Numbered from the stretch's first letter, positions 40,617 to 51,755 are shown. The stretch: 64,000 bases of DNA from Eutypella sp. D-1 (GCA_023313575.1 JAJTTP010000014.1:496001-560000), one strand, 5' to 3'. A program made the numbers and translations. The notes: generated by a model from the letters alone, not told the origin.

Positions 40617-41983
40617 CCTTTATATTTAAACTTAAATATATATAAAATTTTATATATAAATAAATTATTAAAAATCATATTTAAATAACATATTATTTAA
40701 TAATATATATACTTTTTACCTGGTTTTATTTAATAACCGTTTAATAAAGTTATTTTTATTATTTTTACTATATTAAAAATTATTAATATATATTTTTAAA
40801 ACTTACCTTATATTACTTTTATATATAACTTAATTAATAAACATCGGAAAAATATTTTAAAAAAGCAGTTTTATTATTTAAATAATTAAGTATTTAAATC
40901 ATTTTATTACGTATTTTTAAGGCTTTATTTAATAAAGTTATTAAATTTTAAAATTGGTAAGTTTTAGCGTTTTTTGGTGGGAAAATCCATTTTAAGCGGG
41001 ACTTATCGTTGCCCACTGTATGATCATAGGTAAACAAGCTGAAAAACCTAGGACTATGTACATGCTACCCCCAATTGCCGTTTTCAGACAAACCTGGGGC
41101 GGAGAGCGGCTTGGCGATCTTTTTCCGCGTGTTGTACCCGCGTAATGTCAGCACGCAGCTTTGCTGCGCAATTTCCCCCTCCCGCAGCTGTCGGCGTTCG
41201 AGTGTGACAGCGCAGCAGCAGTAAGACTATGCCGACAGACCACGGGGCGGCGTGGGTCTTCCCGTCCAATGGCCGATCGCAAGGGGGCGCAGCCGGGAAT
41301 CCGGAAAAGTATCTCCGCCTTCCGGGTCATATGACCGACCGCCCAGACTTAAGGCTCTCTTTCTATCTCACTCTTTATGGTCTGTACGGTCGTGAGCTCA
41401 TATCAGCAACGTCTTGCCATGTCCCGGCGCATATAGTCTCACGTAGTGCTTTGTCTTGTCTGCACGGTGATTTGGTCTGACGTAGAGGTTTTGGGTAGCA
41501 TTGTAAGTAGTCTCGCTTACTTCTCGGCCGGAAGTCGCGGTGATTACCAAATCTTCTACGTTATACAAGGGGTTTGCGCATGAAAGCAAGTGCTTTGCCC
41601 CGGACGTCATGATACAGTGACATGGCTATTTTTTTGAGGGGGCTTGCCTCGAAGTAACCCTTTTGTACATGTCGTGAAATTAGAGCTCGGACGTCTGCAG
41701 CTGAGACGTTCTTGCTTACAGTGACGATCAATATTTCGAACGCTACTGGTAGGACTTCACTTGGTCATTATATCTCACACCCTGTCCTTATTCCTAATCG
41801 CATGTTGATATCCCGTTCTGGATGATTCAGATTTCGCTGCGAGAACAAGAGAACTAAAGCATTAACATAGGACCAGTGACGTAGCACCACCCACGTCTCA
41901 ACTAGTGGCAACGTATCCAAGCCTTTATAATATGCCGATGGACCTGACGCCTAATCTCTTAAAAATCAAGTCACCGATGCCTC
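40617..41983. other. right edge of the AT block and gene-free flank
   Basis: AT-rich DNA without a recognisable LTR to about 40,960, then an abrupt change to ordinary composition. From there to 41,983 only short frames without domains occur. This is the downstream flank of the ankyrin gene. Confidence 0.5.
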
Positions 41984-44602
41984 TCAAACCTCTTCGACAC
42001 GAGACGGACCAAGGCTCTGTCGGTGCTTTTCAATGTTTTTCCCAATCTCAATGTAGCCACAGTTGCGCGCGATGATGGCAGCATTCTCCATAGCCTTCTC
42101 GCTTGGGCCCCATTCTAGCAACATCATGACCATGTCAAGTTTTCCCTTCTGAGCTGCGGCACTTAGTGGGCATCGGCCTCTATAAAACGCGGAACCGCGG
42201 CTTGTCTGGTTCGTGCAAACTTTTGCACCCCCTTCTAAGAGCAAAAGAGCAATGGGGACATTGCCCTTCTCTGCAGCTATAGTGAGAGCGCCGCATTCTC
42301 TGGGAGACGCGTTGTGGGCCAACAAGGCTCTGGTCAAACGCACAAGTTCACGCTCGGCAGCTGATTCGAGTGAGCAGAATCCTTGACGGTGAGCCGATGG
42401 GTGGACATCTGCTTTATACTCTATGAGAAGCTCCAAGAGGTCGGGGGAATCGTCACTTATTGCTTCTATTGGGCTCATATGGGCTTCAATTTCGTCCCCT
42501 GGTGATCTCCAGTTCGCATTTGCGCCGTTACTCAAAAGTATCTTAGCAACGCGGAGTTTTGTCTCTGGGGGGTGGTGCGTCATTAGAGCAGCATGAAGAA
42601 TGGAACCAGCACCCCTAACGTGCGGGGTTGGAAGATTTACATCTGCCCCATAAGCCAGTAGCAGTTCAATGAGCCGAAAGTCGACATCCATGGATAACAG
42701 AGCTCTGAATAGCGGGGGTTCCTCGTTCGACATGGTTGTGTTAGGGTCGGCACCTTTGTCAAGGAAAGTCTGCGCAATCTCAATAGGGAACCTCAATGGA
42801 CTAGCTATTTGTTGTCGAAAATTGTGTGCTTGAATGGGAACAATTAGGTCCTCCGGGATTTGACCGCATGTTAGACAGAGCGCTGCATCATGATTAATAT
42901 TACCATGTACGTCGGTGTCAACTGCCCCCCTAGATAGTAGTTCTTTCACAATTTCTAAATTCCGTGAGAGAAGAGCTGCTCGAAGTGGTGATTGAATCGC
43001 TGTATGCCACGAGCTTTTTCCGTTCACACAGATACCGGTATCTAGTAATTCGCCAATGAACCCAGTGTCGGGATTCAGTTCAATGAAGTACGACAAAGGA
43101 TGACCGCTGTCCGGATAAGGTTCGTTGCTGGGCGGCAGTTCGTCTGGACTGATTAGATGGACGCCACTTCTTCTAAGCCCTTGTAATGCTTCGATATACT
43201 CATGGGGCTCCAACATGAGAACACGGGTCATGATGTAGTAAATAGATGCTCCTGCGATTTCAAGGCCATTTCCAATGAGCCATTCGAAGTAATGCCACCT
43301 GACAAAAGCCTTACTTTTTTTCCTGCCATAATAGACTTGGGAGCTGTTGTTCAAGTTGTCCTCAAGAATCGGAATACAAGTGTTGATGTCAGCTCCTGCA
43401 CTCTGAAGAACGGATAACATGTCGATACTCGGAAAACTGTTGCTTGTTGAGCCTATTAGACCTAAGTCATTCTTGATTTCGTATCCCGAAACTGTGAGAA
43501 GCAGGACTGACCAAGAAATTCCTCGGTCGTAAATAGTCCCATTTACATCAACTCCATGATGCTTTAAAAGACGCACCATCTCAAAGTTATCTCGTCGAGC
43601 AGCATCAGCCATCATGAGAATTCCATCATCCCCACTCACATCCAATCCATTGTTTATAAGACGCTCGACATCTCCTAATTCCCCTCCTTGGAGACAAGGC
43701 TTGATAATAGCCAAGCTGGCAGATCTTTCCCTGTTGAGAATGAGAGATATGGTATCGTCAGAGAGATCCGCAATGGGACACTCGGTAATATCGGTGTTTC
43801 CTTTCCATAAATTCCCAGGGCCTAGATATCTCTTTTCAAGTGTACCAGGTCGAGCGTAGAACAGGCTTTTAATATTTTGCATGGTTGAACCCACTCCAGC
43901 GTGGATCATAGATGAGAACGCTTTTGGCCTATCAAAGGAGCTTGATAAAGCCACTTCCTCTATCCAACGTCTGCGTAGACCACCCGGAAATGTGGTTTGG
44001 TCCATATAATTTCGTAAATAATCGGTCCCTTGTTCCGCATTAAATATGATACCAGCAATAGTAAGTACCGACGCTGGCGGCGACCAATACTGGGCGGTAA
44101 CTTCGACGATAGGAGGACAGCCGATTAGATAGACTATGTCGGATAGAGTCTCCTCTGAAAAGATGGTTTGATTATCCTCCACATCCATATCTAGGCTCTT
44201 AGTCCGCGGGTTTTCCCAGAATGGAGCATGAACATCTGCTCCTTTCTCAAGTAGTTGCCGTATGACATCTGGGTGGTTCCGCCCGTTGAATCGATTTCCA
44301 CCAATTGCAAGCATCGTCGCTCCTACTGCAGTATACCCAAAGCAGCGAAGATCGACTAGTGCACCGCCATCGAGTAGCACTTGCACACAATCAACATGAC
44401 CTTGAACTGCTGCTTCGCAAAGGGGGGAGGATTTTTCCCCCTCAAGGTCCCAGAAGGTTGGCCGCAGTCCTTTACCGCGTGATTGGAAGCACCGTGCTGT
44501 GGTAGGTTGGTTCTTGCCTAGTAGACGGAGTTGTGTTTCCAATTCGCTAGATGACTCGGGTGGAAAAGTGGAAACCTCGTTTGGAGACACATTTGCTTGC
44601 AT
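41984..44602 (-). CDS. ankyrin-repeat protein (C-terminal part of a Clr5-ankyrin gene)
   Basis: An open frame of 872 aa from the first ATG (MQANVSPNEV). It carries many ankyrin repeats along its length, for example PLCEAAVQGHVDCVQVLLDG, VRLLKHHGVDVNG, LEIVKELLSRGA, LIELLLAYGADVNLP and VAKILLSNGANANW. The frame in fact stays open upstream to 44674, directly after a TGA that separates it from the Clr5-linked half listed next, so it was probably the C-terminus of one larger protein. Fungal Clr5-ankyrin proteins are of unknown or NLR-like function. Ankyrin repeats bind protein partners. Whether this part is translated on its own is unknown. Confidence 0.65.
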   Translation of the reverse strand: MQANVSPNEVSTFPPESSSELETQLRLLGKNQPTTARCFQSRGKGLRPTFWDLEGEKSSPLCEAAVQGHVDCVQVLLDGGALVDLRCFGYTAVGATMLAIGGNRFNGRNHPDVIRQLLEKGADVHAPFWENPRTKSLDMDVEDNQTIFSEETLSDIVYLIGCPPIVEVTAQYWSPPASVLTIAGIIFNAEQGTDYLRNYMDQTTFPGGLRRRWIEEVALSSSFDRPKAFSSMIHAGVGSTMQNIKSLFYARPGTLEKRYLGPGNLWKGNTDITECPIADLSDDTISLILNRERSASLAIIKPCLQGGELGDVERLINNGLDVSGDDGILMMADAARRDNFEMVRLLKHHGVDVNGTIYDRGISWSVLLLTVSGYEIKNDLGLIGSTSNSFPSIDMLSVLQSAGADINTCIPILEDNLNNSSQVYYGRKKSKAFVRWHYFEWLIGNGLEIAGASIYYIMTRVLMLEPHEYIEALQGLRRSGVHLISPDELPPSNEPYPDSGHPLSYFIELNPDTGFIGELLDTGICVNGKSSWHTAIQSPLRAALLSRNLEIVKELLSRGAVDTDVHGNINHDAALCLTCGQIPEDLIVPIQAHNFRQQIASPLRFPIEIAQTFLDKGADPNTTMSNEEPPLFRALLSMDVDFRLIELLLAYGADVNLPTPHVRGAGSILHAALMTHHPPETKLRVAKILLSNGANANWRSPGDEIEAHMSPIEAISDDSPDLLELLIEYKADVHPSAHRQGFCSLESAAERELVRLTRALLAHNASPRECGALTIAAEKGNVPIALLLLEGGAKVCTNQTSRGSAFYRGRCPLSAAAQKGKLDMVMMLLEWGPSEKAMENAAIIARNCGYIEIGKNIEKHRQSLGPSRVEEV

Positions 44603-44674
44603 CAGCTGCTCACAAAACTGAGATTGGTTAAACCACGCTGCCAAAATAAGGCAGTATGGCCCATGGAAACGGAT

Positions 44675-46067
44675 TCAGTCCGCATCGTTCATCGCTGCAT
44701 CCATCACGACCAGGAATAACTTTTCCTCTTGTAGGTGAAAAGCCCAGTCTAGCAAACTTCTCCAGGATTCTCTCATAGTTGCTGATTCAAGTCGTAGCAG
44801 GGCGCTTAATAGAGGTAGCGGTACTTGAGATACGAGCCAGTTCATGATAGGACATAGCACATCATCTTCTTTGGAATGGTTTGAAAGATGATACATGATA
44901 ACGCGTAAAGCGTAAAACGAGTCCACATGTCGCGATAGCTGTGAGCTGATCCTGAAATCACCCATTGGAAGGTTGTCCGCCAATGAGTCGTCTCTACGAG
45001 ACAAGCCAAGCTCGGCAGCATCATTCCATTCGAGCTCCTGAACAGTTATAGAACCATCTTTACCTAAAGTATGTACCATTGGACCCATGAAGGAGAACCC
45101 ATTGGAAAGTTGCGTATCGGCTACCAAGCGTGAGCGAGTGAAAGCTGTGTTCAGTGCGTTGGAGAGAACCACGTACCTAGGGAGAAAATAAAGGATTGAA
45201 ACTGGAAAGTTGGCAAATTTTCCAATGATCGCGACCATCCCTTACTGAATTCTTTGTTGAATAGGACAGCGTCGGAAGGCTTCAGCGCGAAAGGATTTTC
45301 TGTGACTCCAAGTTTCATCATCTCTTCGAACAACGTCTGCTGTACCAAAGTCGATGAATGATTTTGCATGCAGGAGATTGTGTTTCCTTCGGTCACATGT
45401 GAAATAAAGGGTGACATTCTCATTCGATACGGCGACATACTCCTTGAAAGCTCACGACGACCTTCCGCTGTATTGCCATGATTGTTTTGCAAGGGATGTT
45501 CGGGCGTCGCAATTCTACCGAGAAAGTCGACCTCACTAGGCCTCTGTGGAGGATCTCAATCGTGATACCGGCGGGAAGTGGTAAGTCAGCTATATTATGA
45601 TCTATCAGCATGACACGATCTTAAATTGCGATCTTTCTTTCAACCTACTTCCGGTCTTGCATCCCCTCGACGTTGGTCTTTTCAATTGTCTGTTGATCTC
45701 TCTTTTGACCTTGGCATTTGGTATGAGCACATTGTTGAGGTATACCTTGCTAGACTGTACCCGGTGAGCTACGAGGTACTGGGAGATGGCTACCCAGTCT
45801 GATCGTTTGAGCTTCTTCCTGAGCCCCAGTTTGGCTATGTTCTCGTGCCATGTAGAGTTACTTGGGATGTTAGAGGAACAGGGCTAGTAACACAAGCTGA
45901 CAGGAAACTTACGCGATCTCGCGAGGAAAGCTATATTCGTCCTCCATGATTCGCCTCACTTCTCGGAGCGGTTTCCTTTCTCTTTCATACAATTGACTCA
46001 AGGTCTCTCGATGCTGCTGCCATAAGGTGCGAGTAGCTACAGTCAGCTCTGATCGTGATATCTCCAT
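44675..46067 (-). pseudogene. N-terminal half of the Clr5-ankyrin gene, frame broken
   Basis: The ATG at 46067 starts MEISRSELTVATRTLWQQHR, a Clr5 domain (W, LYERERKPLREVRRIM, then STWHENIAKLGL after a 52-base intron, 45861-45912). Exon 2 (45649-45860) and a third exon from 45589 are plausible, but the next frames (45151-45492 and 44675-45238) could not be joined by any good intron by eye. The last frame ends at a TGA (44675-44677) and continues in frame into the ankyrin repeats. Most likely a decaying gene; a missed intron or non-standard splicing is the alternative. Confidence 0.55.
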
Positions 46068-46783
46068 GATAACAGTTATATGAGATGAAACCAGAGCTTT
46101 TTGGGGCTGAATTGGATCAAGCAGTCATATGAACAAAATTTCAGTGAGTCGGGAAGTGGACGCCTGGAGGGGGTTTGGATATATATCGAGGCACCAGCCT
46201 GCGGTGAATGAAAAGTTATGGCATCTAAATGGGGCTTGAATGCAGGTGGGAGCGGAGTCTGTCAGATTCTGGCCTATTGCCAAAATCTGGTTATGTGCCG
46301 AAATCTGGTTGGGGTTCTGCCTGCGATATATGCAGGCTCTTCAAGTGTGTGCCCGCCAGCGTCGTCATGTCACTAAGCCACGAAGTAACGCAGCTGATCA
46401 CCTAAAAGTAACCGAATCAATTGCTTGGAAACATAGGTATTTCTACAAGTACGTCGCAGTAAAAGGCAACCTGCATGTGAGATATGCAAGCTATGGCCCG
46501 TATCCGGGTGAATTCATTCGTGGCCGTGCCCTTCGAAGTGAGGCAAGGGCGGCACAATGATGATACACTACAATCAAAACTTGCATTCGAGCCTGGCGAC
46601 GCCAATAATATTCTGACGAATGAGGGGTCCTGACCATTATCTGGTGTGGCCCAGATTTTGGACATGTCCAATATTTGGTATGGATATAATGGCCTATTAG
46701 ATTATGGAAACAGGTACCTTGCTCGGTAGGAGCTAGGCCAAAACAAACCGAAATAATTACCCAGAGTACGTGGACGCTAACTT
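46068..46783. other. divergent promoter region between the Clr5 gene and the small membrane-protein gene
   Basis: About 0.7 kb between two start codons facing away from each other. The short word AATCTGG or its variants recurs near 46272-46310 and, in related form, near 46634-46675. An open frame of 106 codons at 46240 lacks coding character. Confidence 0.4.
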
Positions 46784-47179
46784 ATGACATTGTCAAGTGA
46801 GGCAATCATTGGCCTTGTCGGTGTTGTCATAATGTGTTTTCCGCTGGCGAAATACTTCTTTCAACGCATACGATACTCCAGACGGCGAGAGACACATGGT
46901 AGGCTTTCCCCTTTCAAACTCACGTATATTCTTACTCTTCAATCTAATTAATTGAATTATCTAGATGGCCGCCTTCAACCGGTCCCTGGGGAATCCCGCC
47001 GTTATGAAGTGCCAAGCGCCCCATATATCCAGTTAGGGGACATTGAGGCAGGTCTGAACCACGCTACTGTAGGTCCAACTTCCTGATGTTCCTATGCACA
47101 TGATCTAACAGTTTCTATATAGATATTGAAGCGAGACAGCGTTATGGTGTCGTGGCATCAGACAGTTCAGGTTGTCTAA
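46784..47179 (+). CDS. 91-aa single-pass membrane protein, uncharacterised
   Basis: Three exons, 46784-46898, 46965-47068 and 47123-47179, with GTAGGC and GTAGGT donors and CTAG/TATAG acceptors preceded by CTAAT/CTAAC boxes; phases agree. Residues 5-25 (SEAIIGLVGVVIMCFPLAKY) form one hydrophobic segment, followed by a basic stretch (QRIRYSRRR) that predicts an outside N-terminus and cytosolic tail. The rest is polar with no Cys pairs or known domain. The exons are too short for simple ORF scans, so the gene is easily missed. It is divergent from the Clr5-ankyrin gene. If the last intron is retained the protein ends after HATVGPTS. Function unknown. Confidence 0.6.
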
Positions 47180-47653
47180 TTCAGTACGGGAAACTCGGAG
47201 CCTTGCTACACGCCTAAGGGAGTTGGGGGAAGCCGCCGATTATTGGGGTAACTAAGAGCGTTGCTATAGTACTTGACGGCGTGGGAAGGCTGCTGCGCAG
47301 CGCTCGACCTATCATAGCTTTGGCATAGAATTATTTTACAGAAATGGAAATAATGACAAGTTATTCTTCCAAGTCAAACAGTCAAGGGCCGATATCATGG
47401 CTAAAACTTCCATGTCCGAAGCTACTATATGATTGCAGCCGTACCTATTACCAGCTGTAGATATATTCAAAATAATAATCTAGCCCACTCAAGTCTAGCG
47501 TCATAGTTCCAGCAACGTATTTAAGGGGTCTTGCACTTGGGACGCACATGAGCGCTTGGGCATTGCAGATAGTGGCTTTTCCCTGCGCCGAATTACATTT
47601 GGGTTAATTATTTTTGCCTAATATTGACCCTCATCATCATGCCATCTACAGGC
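47180..47653. other. convergent intergenic region
   Basis: Tail-to-tail spacer between the small membrane-protein gene and the P450 gene. No gene or repeat seen. Confidence 0.5.
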
Positions 47654-49273
47654 TTAGATGTCACCTGTCGCGTCTGCAATCGCGTTGTCAGCAAGGCCAT
47701 GGATAAGGTCGTAGACGGAGGATCGGCTTACCATGTACATTTCCGATGAGACGCTATACTGACCATGCTCGCCTATCGTCGGATTTCCGGCGTTGTCGAG
47801 TATCAGCGCGCCACGCCCAACCTTTGTAAAGTCAAAACGCCGTGCGGTGAGCGCGATCAATATGCGCGCTTCGATGGTCGCAAGCTCTTGTCCAATACAA
47901 TTCCTCGGCCCACGCTCGAACGGTCGCCACGCTCCAGCCGGGATCTTAACTGTATCGTGCAACCAGCGCTCTGGCATAAATTTGTCTGCCGTGTCGCCAA
48001 AGGCTCTAGGGTCGCGGTGAATGATAGAATGGAGCTGGTAGATCATGAGGCCATCTACACAGACCTCTCCGTTTGGGGTATGAATAGTCAAGCCATCCCC
48101 GGGCTCCGTCATGCGTGACGTAGCACCGGGTGGCCAGAGCCGCAGAGTCTCCTTGATAACAGCCGTTATATAAGACATGCGGTGTATCAACTCCCTCCCT
48201 CCAGGGCCAAGGAGTTTAGAACGTATGGCGACGGGGTCCGTATCCGGGCCAAATAGGTCATCCAACTCGGCCCGCACAGAATATAATGCGTGAGGCGTGC
48301 GAGACAGCTCATAAAAAGTCCAGGACATAAGTGTACTGGTTGTATCATGACCGGCAAACAAGAAGCTGGTAAGCTGATCGCATGTAATATCCACGAGTTC
48401 AGGGGTGAGGGAATCAATATCGCGGAGGCTCATAGACAGGATGCAGGAGTTGCCTCCTTGGGAACCCGCGGCATGGCGGTTCCGGACCATGGCACGAAGA
48501 CTTTCCCTCACCCGTTTGTGCAGGCAATAGCGCTTCCATTCCACGTGCGGCGTGAACCACCACGGGAGATCGAGATGTTCGCCGCTATATGTGACTATAA
48601 GCTCGCGGAAGACTTGCATAAACTCAGTGGGCTGCTGTTTCTGGGCATCCATGTCTATATCGAGGACCACACGACCAATAATATCAAATGTCAGGTCGGT
48701 AGCGTAATTCTGTAGCTCAAACTCCTCTCCGGTGCGTGCAAGGGTATCGAGACGATTAACGAATAAAGAAGCCTTTTCAAGTATGGATGGCAGCAGCTCC
48801 ATCAGGTTCTGCGTGGCGAAGCCAGGGTTGAAGCGTTTACGCAGGGTCTTCCACTCCTCGTCCCTGGCCGAAATGATGGACTTGGGCCCGGTGAGGTATT
48901 CGAGGTACTTCCAGACCTGAGGCGCCTTCGGGGGGGTGTAGGGCCAGCGATCAGAAGGCTTGACAAGCTGCTCGGCGGCTTCATAGCTTCCTATAATGAG
49001 CATGGGTGAGGCGGCGGGTCGTAGGTCGACAAACATAACAGGCGGGCGACCCAATGCCTCGTGCATTGCCGTAAAGGCCATGTCAGCGTGAGCCTTTGGC
49101 GGCTGCTTCTTGACGAACTCATCAACAGTTGCGAGGTGTCCCAGGAGTAGTGAGGGCGGGTGTTGGGGGAAACCAGCGAATTGCTCAAAGCGCTTGGTGT
49201 ACAGTCTACGCAGAAGATATGTCGCAAGCAGCACACCAGCTGCTACTGATAGTGGAGTAAGCATCGTTAACAT
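47654..49273 (-). CDS. cytochrome P450 monooxygenase, membrane-anchored
   Basis: A single-exon gene of 539 aa from the first ATG. An N-terminal membrane anchor (LSVAAGVLLATYLL) is followed by an Arg-rich turn, as in microsomal P450s. The I-helix motif AGHDTTS is at about 307-313, the ExxR pair is E375-R378 (ETLR), PERW follows, and the heme loop FERGPRNCIG has the ligand Cys459. All catalytic marks are intact. The heme-loop and I-helix sequences resemble fungal secondary-metabolite P450s of the CYP59-like group, but the family cannot be fixed by eye. No reductase or core synthase is adjacent; the substrate is unknown. Confidence 0.92.
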   Translation of the reverse strand: MLTMLTPLSVAAGVLLATYLLRRLYTKRFEQFAGFPQHPPSLLLGHLATVDEFVKKQPPKAHADMAFTAMHEALGRPPVMFVDLRPAASPMLIIGSYEAAEQLVKPSDRWPYTPPKAPQVWKYLEYLTGPKSIISARDEEWKTLRKRFNPGFATQNLMELLPSILEKASLFVNRLDTLARTGEEFELQNYATDLTFDIIGRVVLDIDMDAQKQQPTEFMQVFRELIVTYSGEHLDLPWWFTPHVEWKRYCLHKRVRESLRAMVRNRHAAGSQGGNSCILSMSLRDIDSLTPELVDITCDQLTSFLFAGHDTTSTLMSWTFYELSRTPHALYSVRAELDDLFGPDTDPVAIRSKLLGPGGRELIHRMSYITAVIKETLRLWPPGATSRMTEPGDGLTIHTPNGEVCVDGLMIYQLHSIIHRDPRAFGDTADKFMPERWLHDTVKIPAGAWRPFERGPRNCIGQELATIEARILIALTARRFDFTKVGRGALILDNAGNPTIGEHGQYSVSSEMYMVSRSSVYDLIHGLADNAIADATGDI

Positions 49274-51086
49274 TTGTTGGAGATAACACACGAAGTCAAG
49301 AAATGAAAGTTATGTGGAGGATATGAGATGTGCTTAATGGAGGAAGCAACGCAATCAACGGGGACGAGATAAATTCTGTTGCTGGAGGTGGGAAGCTCTT
49401 CCGACCAGTAGAAGAAAATAGAAGCTCCTGTACTTCCCCCTTACTTCATTCCCCAAGCCTTGATATCGTGGTTGTGGCGCTGCGGCTGCGCTGGAACCGC
49501 TCCCGCGGCTCTGCTTAGTACAATACCTTGGCATCTTAAAGACAGGGCCTTGCGTATCTAACACGACCAGTAGCCCCTAAATTAGGTGTGCAGGCGGAAG
49601 CCTTGCCAAGGGATTGGACAGCGAGAATGGGCACCATAAGAACGTATTGATATTTGACAGATAAGTGAGGTAGTCCTATTGCTTCCTACGAATTTGTATT
49701 TTAATTAGTTAAGTTAATTTCCTGGATACGGAATCCCCTTTCTTTCTATCCAATAGGTGATCAACAAGCCTCAGGTGCAACTGCTATGCTGACCTTCCTG
49801 CACCAGAGTTAGGAATGATGTTGAATGTTTTTCAAGATCTTGGTCTTGTCCCTAAGGTCTGATTTATATCGGATGATTAGATTACAAAGCATCCCCGAGC
49901 CCATATCAACCGGTTCCATATCCCTCTCAACCAACATCTCGGCTTGTCTCCTGTCATAACTAGAATGTGAGCACCAGATCTCCCTTTCCGTTCGCTCTGC
50001 GAGAGGGCCTATAAAAGAGTCCGCCCAGGATTCAATAAGATGGTTCAATTCTTCCCCAGTTTTTTCCTTTTTATTTTATTTTATTAAATTCTTTTTTTAA
50101 GAGCTGTGAATCTGGTCTCTCTAAGTTTTAACATAAGCCCCACATTTCTGAACATTGAGGAGATCTTGCCTTCATATATCGTTATTGTGGTAAGTTTCTA
50201 ACATCATAGGAGACGATAATTAGACCAGTCGGAGTCAGACCAACAACTAATACTGATTCTATCGTGCAATTATAACGTGGGTCAGCTGCTCCACTGTCAT
50301 CGATGTGGTGTATTATAGCTAGCTGAGTGCTGATACCTTGTATGCTAGAATATGATGGTCCGCGATAGGGGTCTAGAACAAAGGTGCTTTCTCGATTCAC
50401 TCCCTTCAAACTTGTCTATCACAGCTGATATCTTCTGATGATGACCTCAATACATGATTGGTAGTGTTCCGATTGGTCAGCATGGAACGGTGGGAGTTTG
50501 AAAGTTAGAAGTGATAATCTGACTAACCTAAATAATGGTTTTCGCTATCTCACCTCATCTAGGTATCAAAAAAGCCCATATGATTCTTACCGAGGGCGCG
50601 CCGAGGGCACACCGAAGGAGCGGTTTAAAGGCATGCTAGCTCAAGTGTCACACCCGAGAAAGTACACTCAGCCGCCGTAATCAGCAATTTTATATCATAA
50701 CGTGACCTTTTCCCGTATACTTCGCCGTCAGATTAAGCTAGACTGTCCGAACGGTGGCGACGAAAAGGATAATATTCTCATCATACTGGGTTCGGGAAAG
50801 AAAGCAAAAAGTGGAATGGAAAAGATAATATGACAGTGGCCTTCATTGTAGTATACCAAATCATGGCTGAATTCAGTCGCTCCTTAATAATCTTTGTACT
50901 TTCTTCCTAATTATGTAAAGGCTTACTTATGAACGATAATTAGGCCTATAAATTCCATTCATATTCCCTCCCTTTGTGTTAGATATCATCACCCTTCCCT
51001 CTTCACCAGCGTCGCTCCCACTCTATGCACAACTTAGCCGAATTCAATATCCGTAACCTTCAAGTGCCAATAATCGCATCATAAAT
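49274..51086. other. 1.8-kb intergenic region, no gene seen
   Basis: Divergent spacer between the P450 gene (minus) and a secreted-protein gene (plus). Slightly AT-rich with a TTTTATTT run near 50067-50096. Short frames only. The last 100 bases before 51087 are C/T-rich (leader). Confidence 0.5.
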
Positions 51087-51755
51087 ATGCATACTCTCAG
51101 TGTATTAAGCTTCATTCTCCCCGCCCTTCTGTCTCGTGCTGCCACTGTCGAGCCCCGGACCACTTATGAATTCGACATTACAGCTCTGAGTGCCAGTCTC
51201 CCAGTCGACGGCGTGTATGGCACGGGTCCTAGAGATGCCCCCATTAGTATTACTGTGACTTACCCGGATCCGTCATCTACCAGCGGTGGGACTCTCAGCA
51301 CGACCTGCGACCATCTCTGGCCAGCCAGCACCCCTCCAAGCCCTTTTGAATGGACCCCTTGCGCCGACCCAGCTCTACAATGGCACCTGCCGGCGGATGG
51401 GTGGACTAACGCTGGGAACTATCGTGTCGACCTATACCAGACGTTGGAAGCCGATGGGTAAGTGATACCTCTCTCGAGATATGATGCTGCCACTATTACC
51501 CAGAAACCGATCGTGCTATTTCCTGCAGTACATGTTAGTTATTTGCACTAATACAAGATTTCTCTTAGGTCCGGGTTGTACGCCTCGCACTATCTCACTA
51601 TGAACCCGGGCCAGTCCAGTGACCCGAACGCGTACCTGAGCTGTCTGCAGATGGGCAAGTTCCAGCCGTCGACCTGTCAACTAAACGGCCCACTAAGCGT
51701 GCATCCGGGTCCAGTGGTGATGTTTGCGACCGAGGAGAGCGCACGTCCCAACTAA
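51087..51755 (+). CDS. small secreted protein with four cysteines
   Basis: Two exons, 51087-51457 and 51569-51755 (GTAAGT donor, TTAG acceptor), encode 185 aa. The N-terminus (MHTLSVLSFILPALLSRAATV) is a clear signal peptide. The mature part has four Cys (TTCDHLW, TPCADPA, LSCLQMG, STCQLNG), suggesting two disulfides, and a YRVDLYQTLEADG segment that reads like a beta-sandwich. No known domain is recognised. Small size, secretion and position in the accessory compartment fit an effector-like or surface protein, but this is inference only. Confidence 0.75.

Larger units (their letters stand above)
31968..40960. other. AT-rich, RIP-mutated transposon block
   Basis: About 9 kb of strongly AT-rich DNA without a single long open frame on either strand, in contrast with both flanks. 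Remaining C and G sit mostly in CG, and CA/TG are scarce relative to TA, which is the footprint of repeat-induced point mutation. The right edge is sharp at about 40,960. It contains one gypsy element and several solo LTRs listed separately. In other fungi such blocks are usually H3K9-methylated heterochromatin; this is inferred here. Confidence 0.85.

Noticed and set aside
46240..46560. 106-codon open frame in the divergent spacer
   Set aside because: No domain, unusual composition, and it occupies the probable promoter of two genes.
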